DNA of 64,000 nt, from contig SDAL01000001.1 of NCBI GenBank assembly GCA_004153385.1, positions 1,755,492-1,819,491 of the forward strand, given 5' to 3'. Below, piece after piece: positions 39,166-47,865 of this stretch. Made by a program: the position numbers and the translations under genes. The DNA comes from Paracoccaceae bacterium (GTDB lineage Bacteria; Pseudomonadota; Alphaproteobacteria; Rhodobacterales; Rhodobacteraceae). Position 1 is the first letter of the stretch, and each line of letters starts with the position of its first letter. The notes below the pieces were generated by a model that saw only the letters and a list, made by a program, of their open reading frames with translations, had not been told where the DNA came from and made no database searches.

Positions 39166-40368
39166 ATGTCAGGGACTGTGATTGTCGGGGGCGGTCAGGC
39201 TGCGGCCTCACTTGCAGCAAAGCTGCGCGCCGAAGGCTATAGGGATCCGGTGACGATCATCGGCGCAGAGCCTGTGGCCCCCTACCAGCGCCCGCCCTTG
39301 TCCAAGGCCTATCTGCTGGGCGACATGCCGTTGGACCGGCTGACCTTGCGAGCGCCGGAATTCTGGCGCGACAACGCGATCGGCTTGCGGCTGGGCGAGG
39401 AGGCACGCGCCATCGACCCCGAGGCAAAGATCCTGCGCGTTGGCCGCGACGAGGTTGCCTATGACCATCTGGCGCTGTGCACAGGCGCCAGCCCGCGCCG
39501 CCTGCCAATGGCGTTGGGGGGCGCGTTGCCGGGCGTCTACTGCGTGCGCAATCTGGCCGATGTCGATCTGATGGCCCCCCTGTTTGTCGCGGGGGCGCGG
39601 CTTGTGGTGATTGGCGGCGGCTATATCGGGCTTGAGGCAGCCGCTGTGGCGCGCAAACTAGGGCTGGAGGTGAGCGTGGTCGAAGCCGCCCCGCGTATTC
39701 TGGGTCGCGTGGCCTGCGCTGAGACGGCAGGCGCGATCCGCGATCTGCACACCCGCCACGGCGTGACACTCCGCGAAGGCACCGGGATTGAACGCCTGAC
39801 AGGCAATACGCATGTCACGGGTGTGGATCTTGTGGATGGCACCCATCTGCCTGCGGATTTTGTCATCACCGGCATCGGTGTCAGCCCCGACACCCAACTG
39901 GCAGAAGAAGCGGGATTGCTGGTGCAAAACGGCATTGTCACCAACGCGTACGGCCAGACATCGAACCCTTATATCTGGGCCGCGGGCGATTGTGCCGAAA
40001 TCGAGATATCCGGCCTGCGCACCCGTCTGGAATCGGTGGGCAACGCCGTGGATATGGGCGAATGCGTGGCCCACAACATTTTGGGCGCCCAGCGGCCCTA
40101 TCACCCCAAACCGTGGTTCTGGTCCGATCAGTTCGATGCCAAACTGCAGATTGCGGGCTGGAATGCGGGCTATGATCAGGTCATCACCCGCCACGATGAC
40201 GGTGACAGCTTCTGGTATTTCCGTCAGGGCCGACTGGTGGCCGTCGATGCGCTGAATGATCCACGGGCCTATATGGTGGGCAAAAGGCTGATCGAGGCGG
40301 ACACGCCAGTGTCTGCCCATGATCTGGGCGATCCGTCCACGGAACTCAAACAACTCATGAGGCGCTGA
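39166..40368 (+). CDS. FAD-dependent ferredoxin/rubredoxin reductase-like oxidoreductase
   Basis: A 400-residue flavoprotein. TVIVGGGQAAASLAAKLR is the FAD-binding GxGxxA loop, LVVIGGGYIGLEAAAVARKLG the NAD-binding loop, and NPYIWAAGDCAE the second FAD motif. A reductase C-terminal domain follows. The whole matches rhodocoxin, putidaredoxin or terpredoxin reductases and AIF-like proteins. It passes electrons from NAD(P)H to a [2Fe-2S] ferredoxin. No P450 or ferredoxin is adjacent, so its partner is unknown. It lies 4 bp from rsmD. Confidence 0.92.
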   Translation: MSGTVIVGGGQAAASLAAKLRAEGYRDPVTIIGAEPVAPYQRPPLSKAYLLGDMPLDRLTLRAPEFWRDNAIGLRLGEEARAIDPEAKILRVGRDEVAYDHLALCTGASPRRLPMALGGALPGVYCVRNLADVDLMAPLFVAGARLVVIGGGYIGLEAAAVARKLGLEVSVVEAAPRILGRVACAETAGAIRDLHTRHGVTLREGTGIERLTGNTHVTGVDLVDGTHLPADFVITGIGVSPDTQLAEEAGLLVQNGIVTNAYGQTSNPYIWAAGDCAEIEISGLRTRLESVGNAVDMGECVAHNILGAQRPYHPKPWFWSDQFDAKLQIAGWNAGYDQVITRHDDGDSFWYFRQGRLVAVDALNDPRAYMVGKRLIEADTPVSAHDLGDPSTELKQLMRR

Positions 40369-40372
40369 GCAA

Positions 40373-40936
40373 ATGCGGATTATCGGTGGCGAAAAGCGGG
40401 GCCTGAAGCTGAGTGATGTCGGCGCGGGCGATATGGGGGGACATTTGCGCCCGACCACAGACCGCGTCAGGGAATCCATCTTCAACCTGCTGATCAACGG
40501 CAGTCACGGCAACCCGATCCCAGGGGCGCGCGTGCTGGATCTTTTTGCAGGCACCGGTGCGCTTGGGCTGGAGGCACTGTCGCGCGGAGCCATGCGGGTG
40601 TCTTTCGTGGATCAGGGCACGCCTGCACGGGTGCTTTTACGCAAGAATATCGAATTGATGCGCGCCATGGGAGCCACCGATATCTGGCGGCGCGATGCCA
40701 CCCGTATGGGGCCATGCCGCAGCAAGGGCTATGATCTGGTGTTTCTGGACCCGCCCTACGGGATGGGCCTTGGGGAAAAGGCCATCGCCTCGTGTCTGGA
40801 GCATGGATGGCTTGCGCCCGATGCGACACTGGTCTGGGAAGAAAACACCAAGCCGCAGGTGCCCCCTGCGCTCGATATCCTCGATCAGCGCGCCTATGGC
40901 GATACGATCGTGACCCTGGCCAGACTGTCGCAATAG
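40373..40936 (+). CDS. rsmD: 16S rRNA (guanine-966-N2)-methyltransferase
   Basis: A 187-residue SAM-dependent methyltransferase. It has RIIGGEKRGLKL at the N-terminus, RPTTDRVRESIFN, the SAM loop VLDLFAGTGALGLEALSRGA and the catalytic LDPPYGMG. It methylates G966 of 16S rRNA. It starts 4 bp after the reductase stop, so it is co-transcribed. Confidence 0.95.
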   Translation: MRIIGGEKRGLKLSDVGAGDMGGHLRPTTDRVRESIFNLLINGSHGNPIPGARVLDLFAGTGALGLEALSRGAMRVSFVDQGTPARVLLRKNIELMRAMGATDIWRRDATRMGPCRSKGYDLVFLDPPYGMGLGEKAIASCLEHGWLAPDATLVWEENTKPQVPPALDILDQRAYGDTIVTLARLSQ

Positions 40937-41010
40937 CGGTGTGCCGCACGACACCGCTGCCTGCCCCTCCTCTCCCTTCACCTACCTCCCCCTTCCAAAG
41001 GACCTTTCCC

Positions 41011-41694
41011 ATGCCGATACGCGCTGTTTTATTCGACTGTGATGGTGTTCTGGTCGATAGCGAGCCTGCGACCTTTGCCCTTCTGCACGAGGAATTCACC
41101 CGCCACGGGCTGGATATGAGCATGGAGCAGATGGAGCATGCGTTTCTGGGGGGCACGATAGAGGGCTGCGCCGAGAAGGCCCGCAGCCTTGGGGCCGATC
41201 TGCCCGAAAACTGGCCAGACCTGTACTATGAGACTCTTTATGAACGCCTGCGGCAGGGCACACCGCTTATGCCCGGCATCGCGGCCCTTCTCGACAGGCT
41301 CGATGCGGCGGGGATCAGCTATGCGGTTGGATCGAACGGACGGCTTGCCAAAATGGAGGCCACGTTGGGCCAGCACCCGCAGGTGCAGGCCAAGCTGGCA
41401 GGCCGCCTGTTTTCCGGTCAGGAAAGCGTGGGCGCGCCCAAACCCGCCCCCGACCTTTACCTGCATTGCGCCAACGTCCTTTCGGTCGATGCGCAAGATT
41501 GCGTGGTGATCGAGGACAGCGCCACAGGCGCACAGGCCGCGCGCGCGGCAGGCATGCGCTGTTTGGGATATGCGCCGCACGGGCCGACCCAAGGCCTGAT
41601 CGATGCAGGCGCAGAGATTTTCAGCGACATGGCGGATGTGCCGGCGTTGATCGGCCTTGGGCCAAACGCCAATCCCCCCGCCCCGTCGCGCTGA
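41011..41694 (+). CDS. HAD superfamily phosphatase (beta-phosphoglucomutase/CbbY-like)
   Basis: A 227-residue HAD hydrolase with the nucleophile motif FDCDGVLVDSEP (Asp9, Asp11), a helical cap (subfamily I), GSNGRLAKME (motif II), and KPAPDLYLH with VVIEDSATGAQAARAAGM (motifs III and IV). It resembles the CbbY/Gph/YieH sugar-phosphate phosphatases; substrate unknown. The ATG at 41011 starts exactly at the motif; the upstream open frame overlaps rsmD and is not coding. Confidence 0.9.
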   Translation: MPIRAVLFDCDGVLVDSEPATFALLHEEFTRHGLDMSMEQMEHAFLGGTIEGCAEKARSLGADLPENWPDLYYETLYERLRQGTPLMPGIAALLDRLDAAGISYAVGSNGRLAKMEATLGQHPQVQAKLAGRLFSGQESVGAPKPAPDLYLHCANVLSVDAQDCVVIEDSATGAQAARAAGMRCLGYAPHGPTQGLIDAGAEIFSDMADVPALIGLGPNANPPAPSR

Positions 41695-41775
41695 CGGCGA
41701 AAGCCAGCGCACGCGCGCCTCTCGCTTACCGGATAAAGGTCAGGTGAGGGCGCGCGTCAAGCTGTCGGGGGCAGT

Positions 41776-42732
41776 TCAGCCACGCTTGAACCGGCTTGCG
41801 ATTTTCTGGGTGTTCTTCCCCAAAGCCCGTTCGCGGTAGAACACATATCCCCCCGACCCCAGAATGATCGCGGTGCCTAGAAACGTCATCGCATCGGGGA
41901 TATTGTTAAAGACAAGATACCCCATCATGGTTGCGCCGAATATTTCCAGATACTGGAACGGGGCCAGAATGCTCGCCTCTGCCTTGCTGAACGCCGTCGT
42001 GATCAGCAAGAACGCCAGCGCCGCCAGAGCGCCCCCGCCCAGCACCATCCAATAGGCCGATTGCGGTGCGCCCTCAAACGGCATCCAGCTTGCGCCATGG
42101 GCCAGCACCATCACCAGTTGCACCACAACCATCACCCCCGCCCCGCACACCGCAGATCCGAACTGAAAGCTGAGCGCGGTCCGGCTGCGTGTGGCCTGAC
42201 GCATAACGATCATATTGAGCGCATAGGCCACAGCGCTTATCACCGGTAAAAAAACCGTTGGCCCAAAAACCACGAAATTGGGACGGATCACGATAATCGC
42301 GCCGATCAGGCCGATCGCCACCGCGATATAGCGCCGTGGCCCGGGTTTTTCGCGCAGCATCAGCCCCGCCAGTAGCGTCAGCAACAACGGCTCGATAAAG
42401 AAGATCGCAATCGCCGTGGCAATCGGCAGGGTGGCGAAAGCACCGATCAGGGTGACCGACACCACCGCCATCAAGACCCCTGACACCAATGTGTAAACCG
42501 ACACGGGATTGCCGCGCATCTGCCGGCGCATCACGAAAACCACAGGCACCAGAAATATCAACTGGGTCCACGCACGCATGATCGCGACATCAAGAGGAGA
42601 GGCAACTTGCGTCAGCAGCTTGGACACAGTGTCCACCAAAGGCAGCATCAACATGGCGACACACATAATCATAATACCGGCCACTTGGGTGCCGGCGCTG
42701 TCGCGATGTGTCTGCGTCGAGGCAAGCGTCAT
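41776..42732 (-). CDS. EamA/DMT family permease
   Basis: A 318-residue membrane protein with ten predicted spans, made of two EamA repeats: SKLLTQVASPLDVAIMRAWT in the first, ALSFQFGSAVCGAGVMV with APFQYLEIFGATMMGYLVF in the second. RhaT/RarD-type drug and metabolite exporters have this plan. I chose ATG 42732, with GGAG 7 bp upstream. The substrate is unknown. Confidence 0.9.
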   Translation of the reverse strand: MTLASTQTHRDSAGTQVAGIMIMCVAMLMLPLVDTVSKLLTQVASPLDVAIMRAWTQLIFLVPVVFVMRRQMRGNPVSVYTLVSGVLMAVVSVTLIGAFATLPIATAIAIFFIEPLLLTLLAGLMLREKPGPRRYIAVAIGLIGAIIVIRPNFVVFGPTVFLPVISAVAYALNMIVMRQATRSRTALSFQFGSAVCGAGVMVVVQLVMVLAHGASWMPFEGAPQSAYWMVLGGGALAALAFLLITTAFSKAEASILAPFQYLEIFGATMMGYLVFNNIPDAMTFLGTAIILGSGGYVFYRERALGKNTQKIASRFKRG

Positions 42733-43108
42733 AGAGGTCTCCAACAATCAGAAAGGGGGGCAATGCGGACCCGCAACACGCAGGGCACGCCCAGCGCAGT
42801 GCGGCCCTGACCCCGCGGTCGAGCGATAATGGCCCCGTGACCATGGGTCAAGCAGGACGCCCATGCTGTGTCGCGCCCGTGGCGGTCCGTAGGGGGCGGT
42901 CCGAACGTGACGTTGGGCCTCGCCCCCCCCGGGGCCAGATCCGTGCCGCCACATGCCATTGACCGGCTCACAGCATCCGGTCAATACCGCCCCCCGTTGC
43001 CCCCACGCGTACAGCGCCGCCTTTGCGTGGTCGGGCGCTATACGCGTGGGGGCAACGCAGACTTTGCGTGGGATGGCTGCCTCTGTCCGGTCCGCTGCGC
43101 CTTTTCAG
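42733..43108. other. Intergenic region between the DMT permease and OmpA genes, with GC-rich inverted repeats
   Basis: No gene is recognised. The gap is very GC-rich, carries two CGGTCCG copies (near 42884 and 42898) and the small palindrome AACGTGACGTT near 42904, and contains the large hairpin listed separately. It should hold the promoter of the permease gene and the 3' end of the OmpA transcript. Confidence 0.6.
42996..43056. repeat. Long inverted repeat (16-bp perfect arms plus 6-bp inner stem)
   Basis: GTTGCCCCCACGCGTA (42996-43011) is the exact reverse complement of 43041-43056. Inside it AGCGCC (43013-43018) pairs with 43034-43039, leaving a 15-nt loop and one mismatch. This predicts a 23-bp hairpin just past the OmpA stop. 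It lacks a T-run, so it may be an mRNA 3'-end stabiliser, a factor-independent terminator without U-tract, or a protein-binding site. Confidence 0.75.
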
Positions 43109-44071
43109 CTACTGCCCGGCTTGGGTCAACACCACAACAACGCGGCGGTTGCGCAGGCGCCCCTCATCGGTCAGGTTCGAGGCCCGAGGCGCCAGCCAGC
43201 CGGCCCCTTGCGCCGTAAGTCGTGCGGGATCAATGCCGTAATCCCCGATCAATCGTTGCATCACGGCCTCGGCCCGGCGCTTGGAAAGCGCGATATTGGC
43301 GTCCAACGTGCCCTGCATATCGGTATGGCCCACCAAAGCCACCCGTGTGTCGGGATTTTGTGACAGATAATCCACCAGCCGCTGCAAACTGTCATAGCTG
43401 CCCGGCTTCAAACGGTCCGCACCGCTTTCGAATACCAGATCCTCAAGCACCAGCGATCCTTCGGTTTCAAGAGCGGTACCTGTGGGCTGCACATCCGGCG
43501 CATCTTGAGCCAGCGGATCATCCGTTTGCGGGGTGTCGGTTGCCTGCCGGGTGAGCGTGGTCAGATGCACGAAGCCGGAGTTGGAAGAGCGGCTGACTGT
43601 CAGGGCAAGATATTCCGGCCCCTTGCGCGCGGCCAGATACCGGAAATCCCCCAAGTCTATATGCATCCCCGGTTCGGGCAACAGTCCCAGGCCATAACGG
43701 AAATCGAACCCGCCGCAGGCATCGGTCGCGCAGCTGTACAAGATTTCATAGCCCGCCTCCTCCACCTGTGTGCGCAGGGGCGAGAAGATCTGCAAACTGG
43801 TTTGCTGGTTGGCCGCGAGCCGCCATGCGGTGTCTACACGTGTTCCTTCGAGCGTAAGCTGCTTTTGGTTGTCTGCCGCCCATGGTCCGGTGAACAGCGT
43901 GTAACTGGTGGCAGGATTGCTGTCGGAAGCGCTGATCGTGGCCTCCGGTGGAAGATCCAGCGTAACGGGATCAGCCACAGCACAGGTCGCTGCCATGGCC
44001 AGCACCCAAGCGGACACGCTAAACGTCAAAGCCCGCAGCGGTCCCTTGAAGCGCGACGTGAAATCGATCAT
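43109..44071 (-). CDS. OmpA family outer-membrane/periplasmic protein
   Basis: A 320-residue exported protein. The signal peptide is about residues 1-34, with cleavage near ATCAVA-DP. A unique N-terminal domain contains a Cys pair (YSCATDACGGFDF). The C-terminal OmpA peptidoglycan-binding domain has LVGHTDMQGTLDANIALSKR and the RNRRVVVVL end. It probably tethers the envelope to peptidoglycan. The start overlaps the upstream GNAT gene end by 4 nt, making cinA-like, GNAT and OmpA genes one transcription unit. Confidence 0.92.
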   Translation of the reverse strand: MIDFTSRFKGPLRALTFSVSAWVLAMAATCAVADPVTLDLPPEATISASDSNPATSYTLFTGPWAADNQKQLTLEGTRVDTAWRLAANQQTSLQIFSPLRTQVEEAGYEILYSCATDACGGFDFRYGLGLLPEPGMHIDLGDFRYLAARKGPEYLALTVSRSSNSGFVHLTTLTRQATDTPQTDDPLAQDAPDVQPTGTALETEGSLVLEDLVFESGADRLKPGSYDSLQRLVDYLSQNPDTRVALVGHTDMQGTLDANIALSKRRAEAVMQRLIGDYGIDPARLTAQGAGWLAPRASNLTDEGRLRNRRVVVVLTQAGQ

Positions 44072-44811
44072 GCGGCTGTCTCCCGTCGGTAATGATAGGC
44101 TGAACAGTCTGTCAGGCCCAGTTTGCGATAGAGCCGCAGCGCCGGAAGGTTATCTTCCACCACGGCAAGCAGCAGATGTCGTGCGCCTTGCGTTTTGGCC
44201 CAACGAAGCCCTTCGGCGATCATGTTATGCGCGACGCCTTTCTGACGCGCCCGCTTTTCAACCACCACCGCGTGTATCATCACGATATCGTCGTGAATCG
44301 CGAAATACCCAGCGCCTACGGGATGCTCGTCCAACCGTCCAAGCACCGCCGTTTTGGGACCTTTCGCCCGCTGCATGATCGCCTGCCTGGCGGGACCGAC
44401 CCCATTTTCGGTCCAGATTTCTTGCGTGATGGCCAAAGGCGGCCAATGGCAAAACGCACGAAGCGGCGCAGGTGCCTCCTGCCCGTCTGCAAGTGGCATG
44501 GAAAACACGCGTGTCGGGTCCAGTTTCGCAAAACCCCGTGCTGCCAACGCGCGATCCAACGCGCGCTGATGCGGCCTGATCTGGAACTGGGGCACTTGTG
44601 ACATCTGCCGCATCGCGACGATTGCGGCATCGATCTGTGAAGTCTCGGCCTCCTGCCCGTCTGTGTCATGTGCGCCTTGCGCGGCAGGCTCCCAGCTGGC
44701 GCTACTCACGCGACCGCCACCGCCCGCACCACGGCGCACGATAAAATCACCGATCCGCGTACACCCGACAGGGGGCCATGTCGCATCGCTGATGCGGTAA
44801 GGATCCATCAC
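44068..44811 (-). CDS. GNAT family N-acetyltransferase
   Basis: A 247-residue protein whose C-terminal 100 residues are a GNAT domain: VVVEKRARQKGVAHNMIAEGLRWA is motif A and NLPALRLYRKLGLTD motif B. The N-terminal part, with QFQIRPHQRALDRALAARGF, looks like a degenerate first GNAT repeat. The substrate is unknown. It overlaps both neighbours by 4 nt. Confidence 0.87.
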   Translation of the reverse strand: MMDPYRISDATWPPVGCTRIGDFIVRRGAGGGGRVSSASWEPAAQGAHDTDGQEAETSQIDAAIVAMRQMSQVPQFQIRPHQRALDRALAARGFAKLDPTRVFSMPLADGQEAPAPLRAFCHWPPLAITQEIWTENGVGPARQAIMQRAKGPKTAVLGRLDEHPVGAGYFAIHDDIVMIHAVVVEKRARQKGVAHNMIAEGLRWAKTQGARHLLLAVVEDNLPALRLYRKLGLTDCSAYHYRRETAA

Positions 44812-45536
44812 TCCCCCCCCGGGAAAGTGTCACGCATGTCCCGCCACGCTTGCGCAAGTTCTTCGCCCTGCGGCCCGCGCAGCACCAGATTGACACCGTA
44901 GCCTTGTGTTACCTCGAATGGATAAGAGCCAAACGACAACGCCGGGTAGCGTGCAGCCAAAGCACCAAGCGGCTCTGCCACCTCGGATTCAGGCTGCATG
45001 ACCTTAAGACTGTGAGAGTGCACCGGCGCCCCCGCGACAAGGCCGGGCAGGACACTTGCAACCATGGCCTGAAATACGCTGGGCACACCCGCCATGACAT
45101 ACACATTCCCGATCGCAAACCCCGGTGCCACCGAAACCGGATTATCGATCAGGCGCGCGCCGTCGGGGATACGCGCCATCCGCATCCGCGCGGGCGTAAA
45201 CTCCGCATCGCGTGCGGCATAATGGCGTGCAAGCAGCGCATGTGCATCCGCGCGCACATCAACCCCGACGCCGAAAGCCGCGCCCACAGCATCTGCGGTG
45301 ATATCATCATGGGTGGGGCCGATCCCGCCACTGGTGAAAAGCGTATCATATTTTGCTGAAAGCGTGCGGATCGCGTCCACGATCTGATCCTGGACATCAG
45401 CCACGATGCGCACCTCTGCCAGATCAATCCCGACACGGGTCAATTCGCCTGCAAGGTAATAGGCGTTGCCCTCGCGCGTGCGTCCAGACAGGATTTCATC
45501 GCCGATGATCAAAATGGCAGCGGTCGGATTTGGCAT
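44808..45536 (-). CDS. CinA-type molybdopterin-binding domain protein
   Basis: A 242-residue protein equal to the N-terminal COG1058 (MoaB/Mog-like) domain of CinA: AAILIIGDEILSGRTREGN, TSGGIGPTHDDITADAV and YVMAGVPSVFQAM. The C-terminal PncC amidase domain of full CinA is absent; that domain is often a separate gene elsewhere. COG1058 proteins can be ADP-ribose or CoA pyrophosphatases. The ATG at 45536 has a full AAGGAGA site. It is divergent from map. Confidence 0.9.
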   Translation of the reverse strand: MPNPTAAILIIGDEILSGRTREGNAYYLAGELTRVGIDLAEVRIVADVQDQIVDAIRTLSAKYDTLFTSGGIGPTHDDITADAVGAAFGVGVDVRADAHALLARHYAARDAEFTPARMRMARIPDGARLIDNPVSVAPGFAIGNVYVMAGVPSVFQAMVASVLPGLVAGAPVHSHSLKVMQPESEVAEPLGALAARYPALSFGSYPFEVTQGYGVNLVLRGPQGEELAQAWRDMRDTFPGGE

Positions 45537-45654
45537 ATCGGATCTCCTTTGGGCTAAGGTATAGGGCGGGTATGGCGCCACGAAAAGCCCCGGGCACTGG
45601 CCAAACAGGGGTTTTGTGATTATCTAGAGCCCAAGCGATTGAAGGAGAAGCACG

Positions 45655-46467
45655 GTGGACGAAAGTCAGGGCCGCGTCACGAAAGACGGCATCCGTATCT
45701 ATAACACAACCAGCGATTTCGACGGCATCCGTCGTGCCTGTCAGGTCACGGCACAGATTCTGGACGAGGTGGCACAGCATGTGCAGCCGGGCATCAGCAC
45801 GATGGATCTGGAAAACTTCATCCGTACGCGGGTGGAGGAGCTGGGCACGACATCGGCCACGATCGGGTATCGCGGCTATCAGCATGCCTCGTGCATCTCG
45901 ATCAACCACGTGGTGTGCCACGGCATACCCGGCGACAAAAAGCTCAAGGACGGGGACATCCTGAACATCGACATCACGGTCATTCTGGATGGCTGGTATG
46001 GCGACAGTTCACGGATGTATGTGGCCGGCGCACTGCCGCGCAAGGCCGAGCGCCTTATACAGGTGACATATGATTCCCTGATGTTGGGCATCGAGGCGGT
46101 GAAGCCCGGCAACACATTCGGCGACATCGGCCACGCCATCCAACGCTATGTAGAAGCCAACCGCATGAGCGTTGTGCGCGATTTCTGCGGCCACGGTGTG
46201 GGGCGTGTGTTCCATGCACCGCCCAACGTTCTGCATTACGGGCGCGAAGGCAGCGGGGCTGTGCTCGAAGAAGGCATGATCTTCACAATCGAGCCGATGG
46301 TCAACCTTGGCCGCCCTGATACCAAGGTTCTGGCCGATGACTGGACAGCCGTCACACGCGACAAATCCCTCTCCGCCCAGTTCGAGCATTGCGTGGGCGT
46401 CACCGCGGACGGGTGCGAGATTTTCACCACCAGCCCGAGCAAACGTTTCCATCCGACATGGCGCTAG
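45655..46467 (+). CDS. map: Methionine aminopeptidase, type I
   Basis: A 270-residue metalloprotease that removes initiator Met. It has YQHASCISINHVVCHGIPG (His), GDILNIDITV (Asp), GDSSRMYVAG (Asp), FCGHGVGRVFH (His) and FTIEPMVNLG (Glu), the complete dinuclear metal set. The start is GTG at 45655 with GAAGGAGA upstream. It is transcribed alone and ends before a bidirectional terminator. Confidence 0.96.
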   Translation: MDESQGRVTKDGIRIYNTTSDFDGIRRACQVTAQILDEVAQHVQPGISTMDLENFIRTRVEELGTTSATIGYRGYQHASCISINHVVCHGIPGDKKLKDGDILNIDITVILDGWYGDSSRMYVAGALPRKAERLIQVTYDSLMLGIEAVKPGNTFGDIGHAIQRYVEANRMSVVRDFCGHGVGRVFHAPPNVLHYGREGSGAVLEEGMIFTIEPMVNLGRPDTKVLADDWTAVTRDKSLSAQFEHCVGVTADGCEIFTTSPSKRFHPTWR

Positions 46468-46607
46468 GCCGGTAGAACGCCACGGCATGCGGCACGGGCC
46501 GGTTGGGATATGCCACTATGCCTTTGGCTGCGCACGAGCATCGCCCCGCTTTCGGTGTTGCAAAGAGCCTCGGGGAACGTCCGGAGGGGGCCTGCAAGGC
46601 GCCCTCC

Positions 46608-46642
46608 CGAAAACATGCGGGTTCGATGCCCGCCTGTTTTCG
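46608..46642. terminator. Bidirectional terminator between map and the SseB-like gene
   Basis: A hairpin of 8 bp, a mismatch, then 5 bp closes a 7-nt loop (46608-46621 with 46629-46642). AAAA lies in the left arm and TTTT in the right, so it works in either direction between these convergent genes. The inner GCGGG-TTCGATG-CCCGC imitates a tRNA T-arm by chance. A second hairpin (GGAGGG with CCCTCC, about 46582-46607) directly precedes it. Confidence 0.75.
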
Positions 46643-46724
46643 ACCCCTCTCCTTCCGGTAAAGCTCCTGTAAAAGCGGCGCGGCAATCTCTTGCGCGCGC
46701 GCGGTCTTTGTTCGAACGCGACCC

Positions 46725-47522
46725 TTAGCGCAAAATCGGCGGCTTTGCCGGGTCCATGCCGGGCCCGACACGTGGCTCGCTTTGTGGGGCTTCGACCTGC
46801 GGCTCCGGCAAACGCAAGATCAATGCCTTTTGCAACAAGGTCTGCGCCGCAGAACTGGTTTCATCCAGAAATGTTACGTCCAGCTCACCCGCATCCAGTC
46901 CGGAAAACGTCAGCGCCTCCCCCATGGATTTCGCGATCGCCGCGCGTGCGCTTTCGGGCGTGCCAAGCAGTGCAAGCACATGACCCTTATGCCCGTCCTC
47001 GTAGGTCACACCACCTAGCAACGCATGGCTTGCCATTCCTGAAATCTGGTCGAATTTCGCCTCGAACGCGGGCAGCAACAGCCCCAGTATCGCAGGTGGC
47101 AAGGCGGGCGCGCTAAACGCCACAGGGCGCCCCTGCGCAGCGACCGGCGCATGCGTCAGCGTATCTGTCAGCCATTCCATTGCTTCAGGCGGCAACAGCA
47201 TGACGCTTTCAGCCACCCCCAGATTGACCCCCAGCCCGACATCCTCGCCCGCAAGGCTTTGCGCGATCACCCGCCCTGGCAAGGCGGCATAGGGCATAAC
47301 ATTTTCCGAAAACTCTGCCATGCGGTCCTCGGTATCGAAGGCCAGCACAAAGCTGCCCTCTTCGGTCTCGAAAACCTGCGGGCGGATATCGGCACCGACG
47401 GGTTCCTCCTCCAGCAACAAAAACAACTCCGCATCTGCAAGCCTGTCATAAACCGAAAGGCGCAGGGCTTCATTTTCGGGGTCGGCCTGCATGGCGGCAT
47501 GGGCGCGGTCGTAGGGTGTCAT
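46725..47522 (-). CDS. SseB-like N-terminal domain protein
   Basis: A 265-residue protein. An SseB-type domain is visible in the N-terminal half: RLADAELFLLLEEEP, then FVLAFDTEDRMAEFS and SLAGEDVGLGVNLG. The rest has no recognisable motif. Enhanced-serine-sensitivity protein SseB domains occur in diverse bacteria with unclear roles. The ATG at 47522 is preferred; an in-frame start at 47621 adds a segment without homology. It converges with map and is divergent from the kpsT-like gene. Confidence 0.8.
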   Translation of the reverse strand: MTPYDRAHAAMQADPENEALRLSVYDRLADAELFLLLEEEPVGADIRPQVFETEEGSFVLAFDTEDRMAEFSENVMPYAALPGRVIAQSLAGEDVGLGVNLGVAESVMLLPPEAMEWLTDTLTHAPVAAQGRPVAFSAPALPPAILGLLLPAFEAKFDQISGMASHALLGGVTYEDGHKGHVLALLGTPESARAAIAKSMGEALTFSGLDAGELDVTFLDETSSAAQTLLQKALILRLPEPQVEAPQSEPRVGPGMDPAKPPILR

Positions 47523-47865
47523 ATGGCTTTTCGCGCAGATCTGGGGCGCGTCCGTATTTGAGGTCAATATGACCGCCAGCCGTATTGCGCCCCTCCCCTT
47601 GTGGCAAGAGAAAGCATGCATGGATCGCAGATCTTATCATTTTACGGCAAACAACTTTCGGCCGTTCCAGACCAAACAATAGGCTTTCGGCCATTGTTCG
47701 GGCCGGATTGGCAATAATTATATTGGAAATTCCTTTGTGCGCCTCCCGACATTGCGATAACAATTCCATGGACCCGTTGACGATCAGTTTGCACGTTTTC
47801 GGACATAATTGCCGTAGGTTTTTGACAGATGGCTGGATGGTCCGATCCAGACGGGGCGAGGGACG
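47523..47865. other. Intergenic region upstream of the capsule-export pair
   Basis: No gene is seen in these 343 bp. The part from 47640 to 47860 is AT-richer than the surroundings and should carry the promoters of the SseB-like gene (minus) and the kpsT-like gene (plus). I found no convincing -10/-35 pair. Confidence 0.5.

Noticed and set aside
40792-41010. N-terminal extension of the HAD phosphatase
   Set aside because: The extension lies inside rsmD in another frame and has no HAD homology; the ATG at 41011 begins at the FDCDGVLVDSE motif.
46617-46633. Possible tRNA or permuted tmRNA, because of GCGGG-TTCGATG-CCCGC
   Set aside because: The flanks do not form an acceptor stem, there is no CCA, no anticodon or D-arm and no tag-coding frame; the flanking A and T runs fit a terminator.
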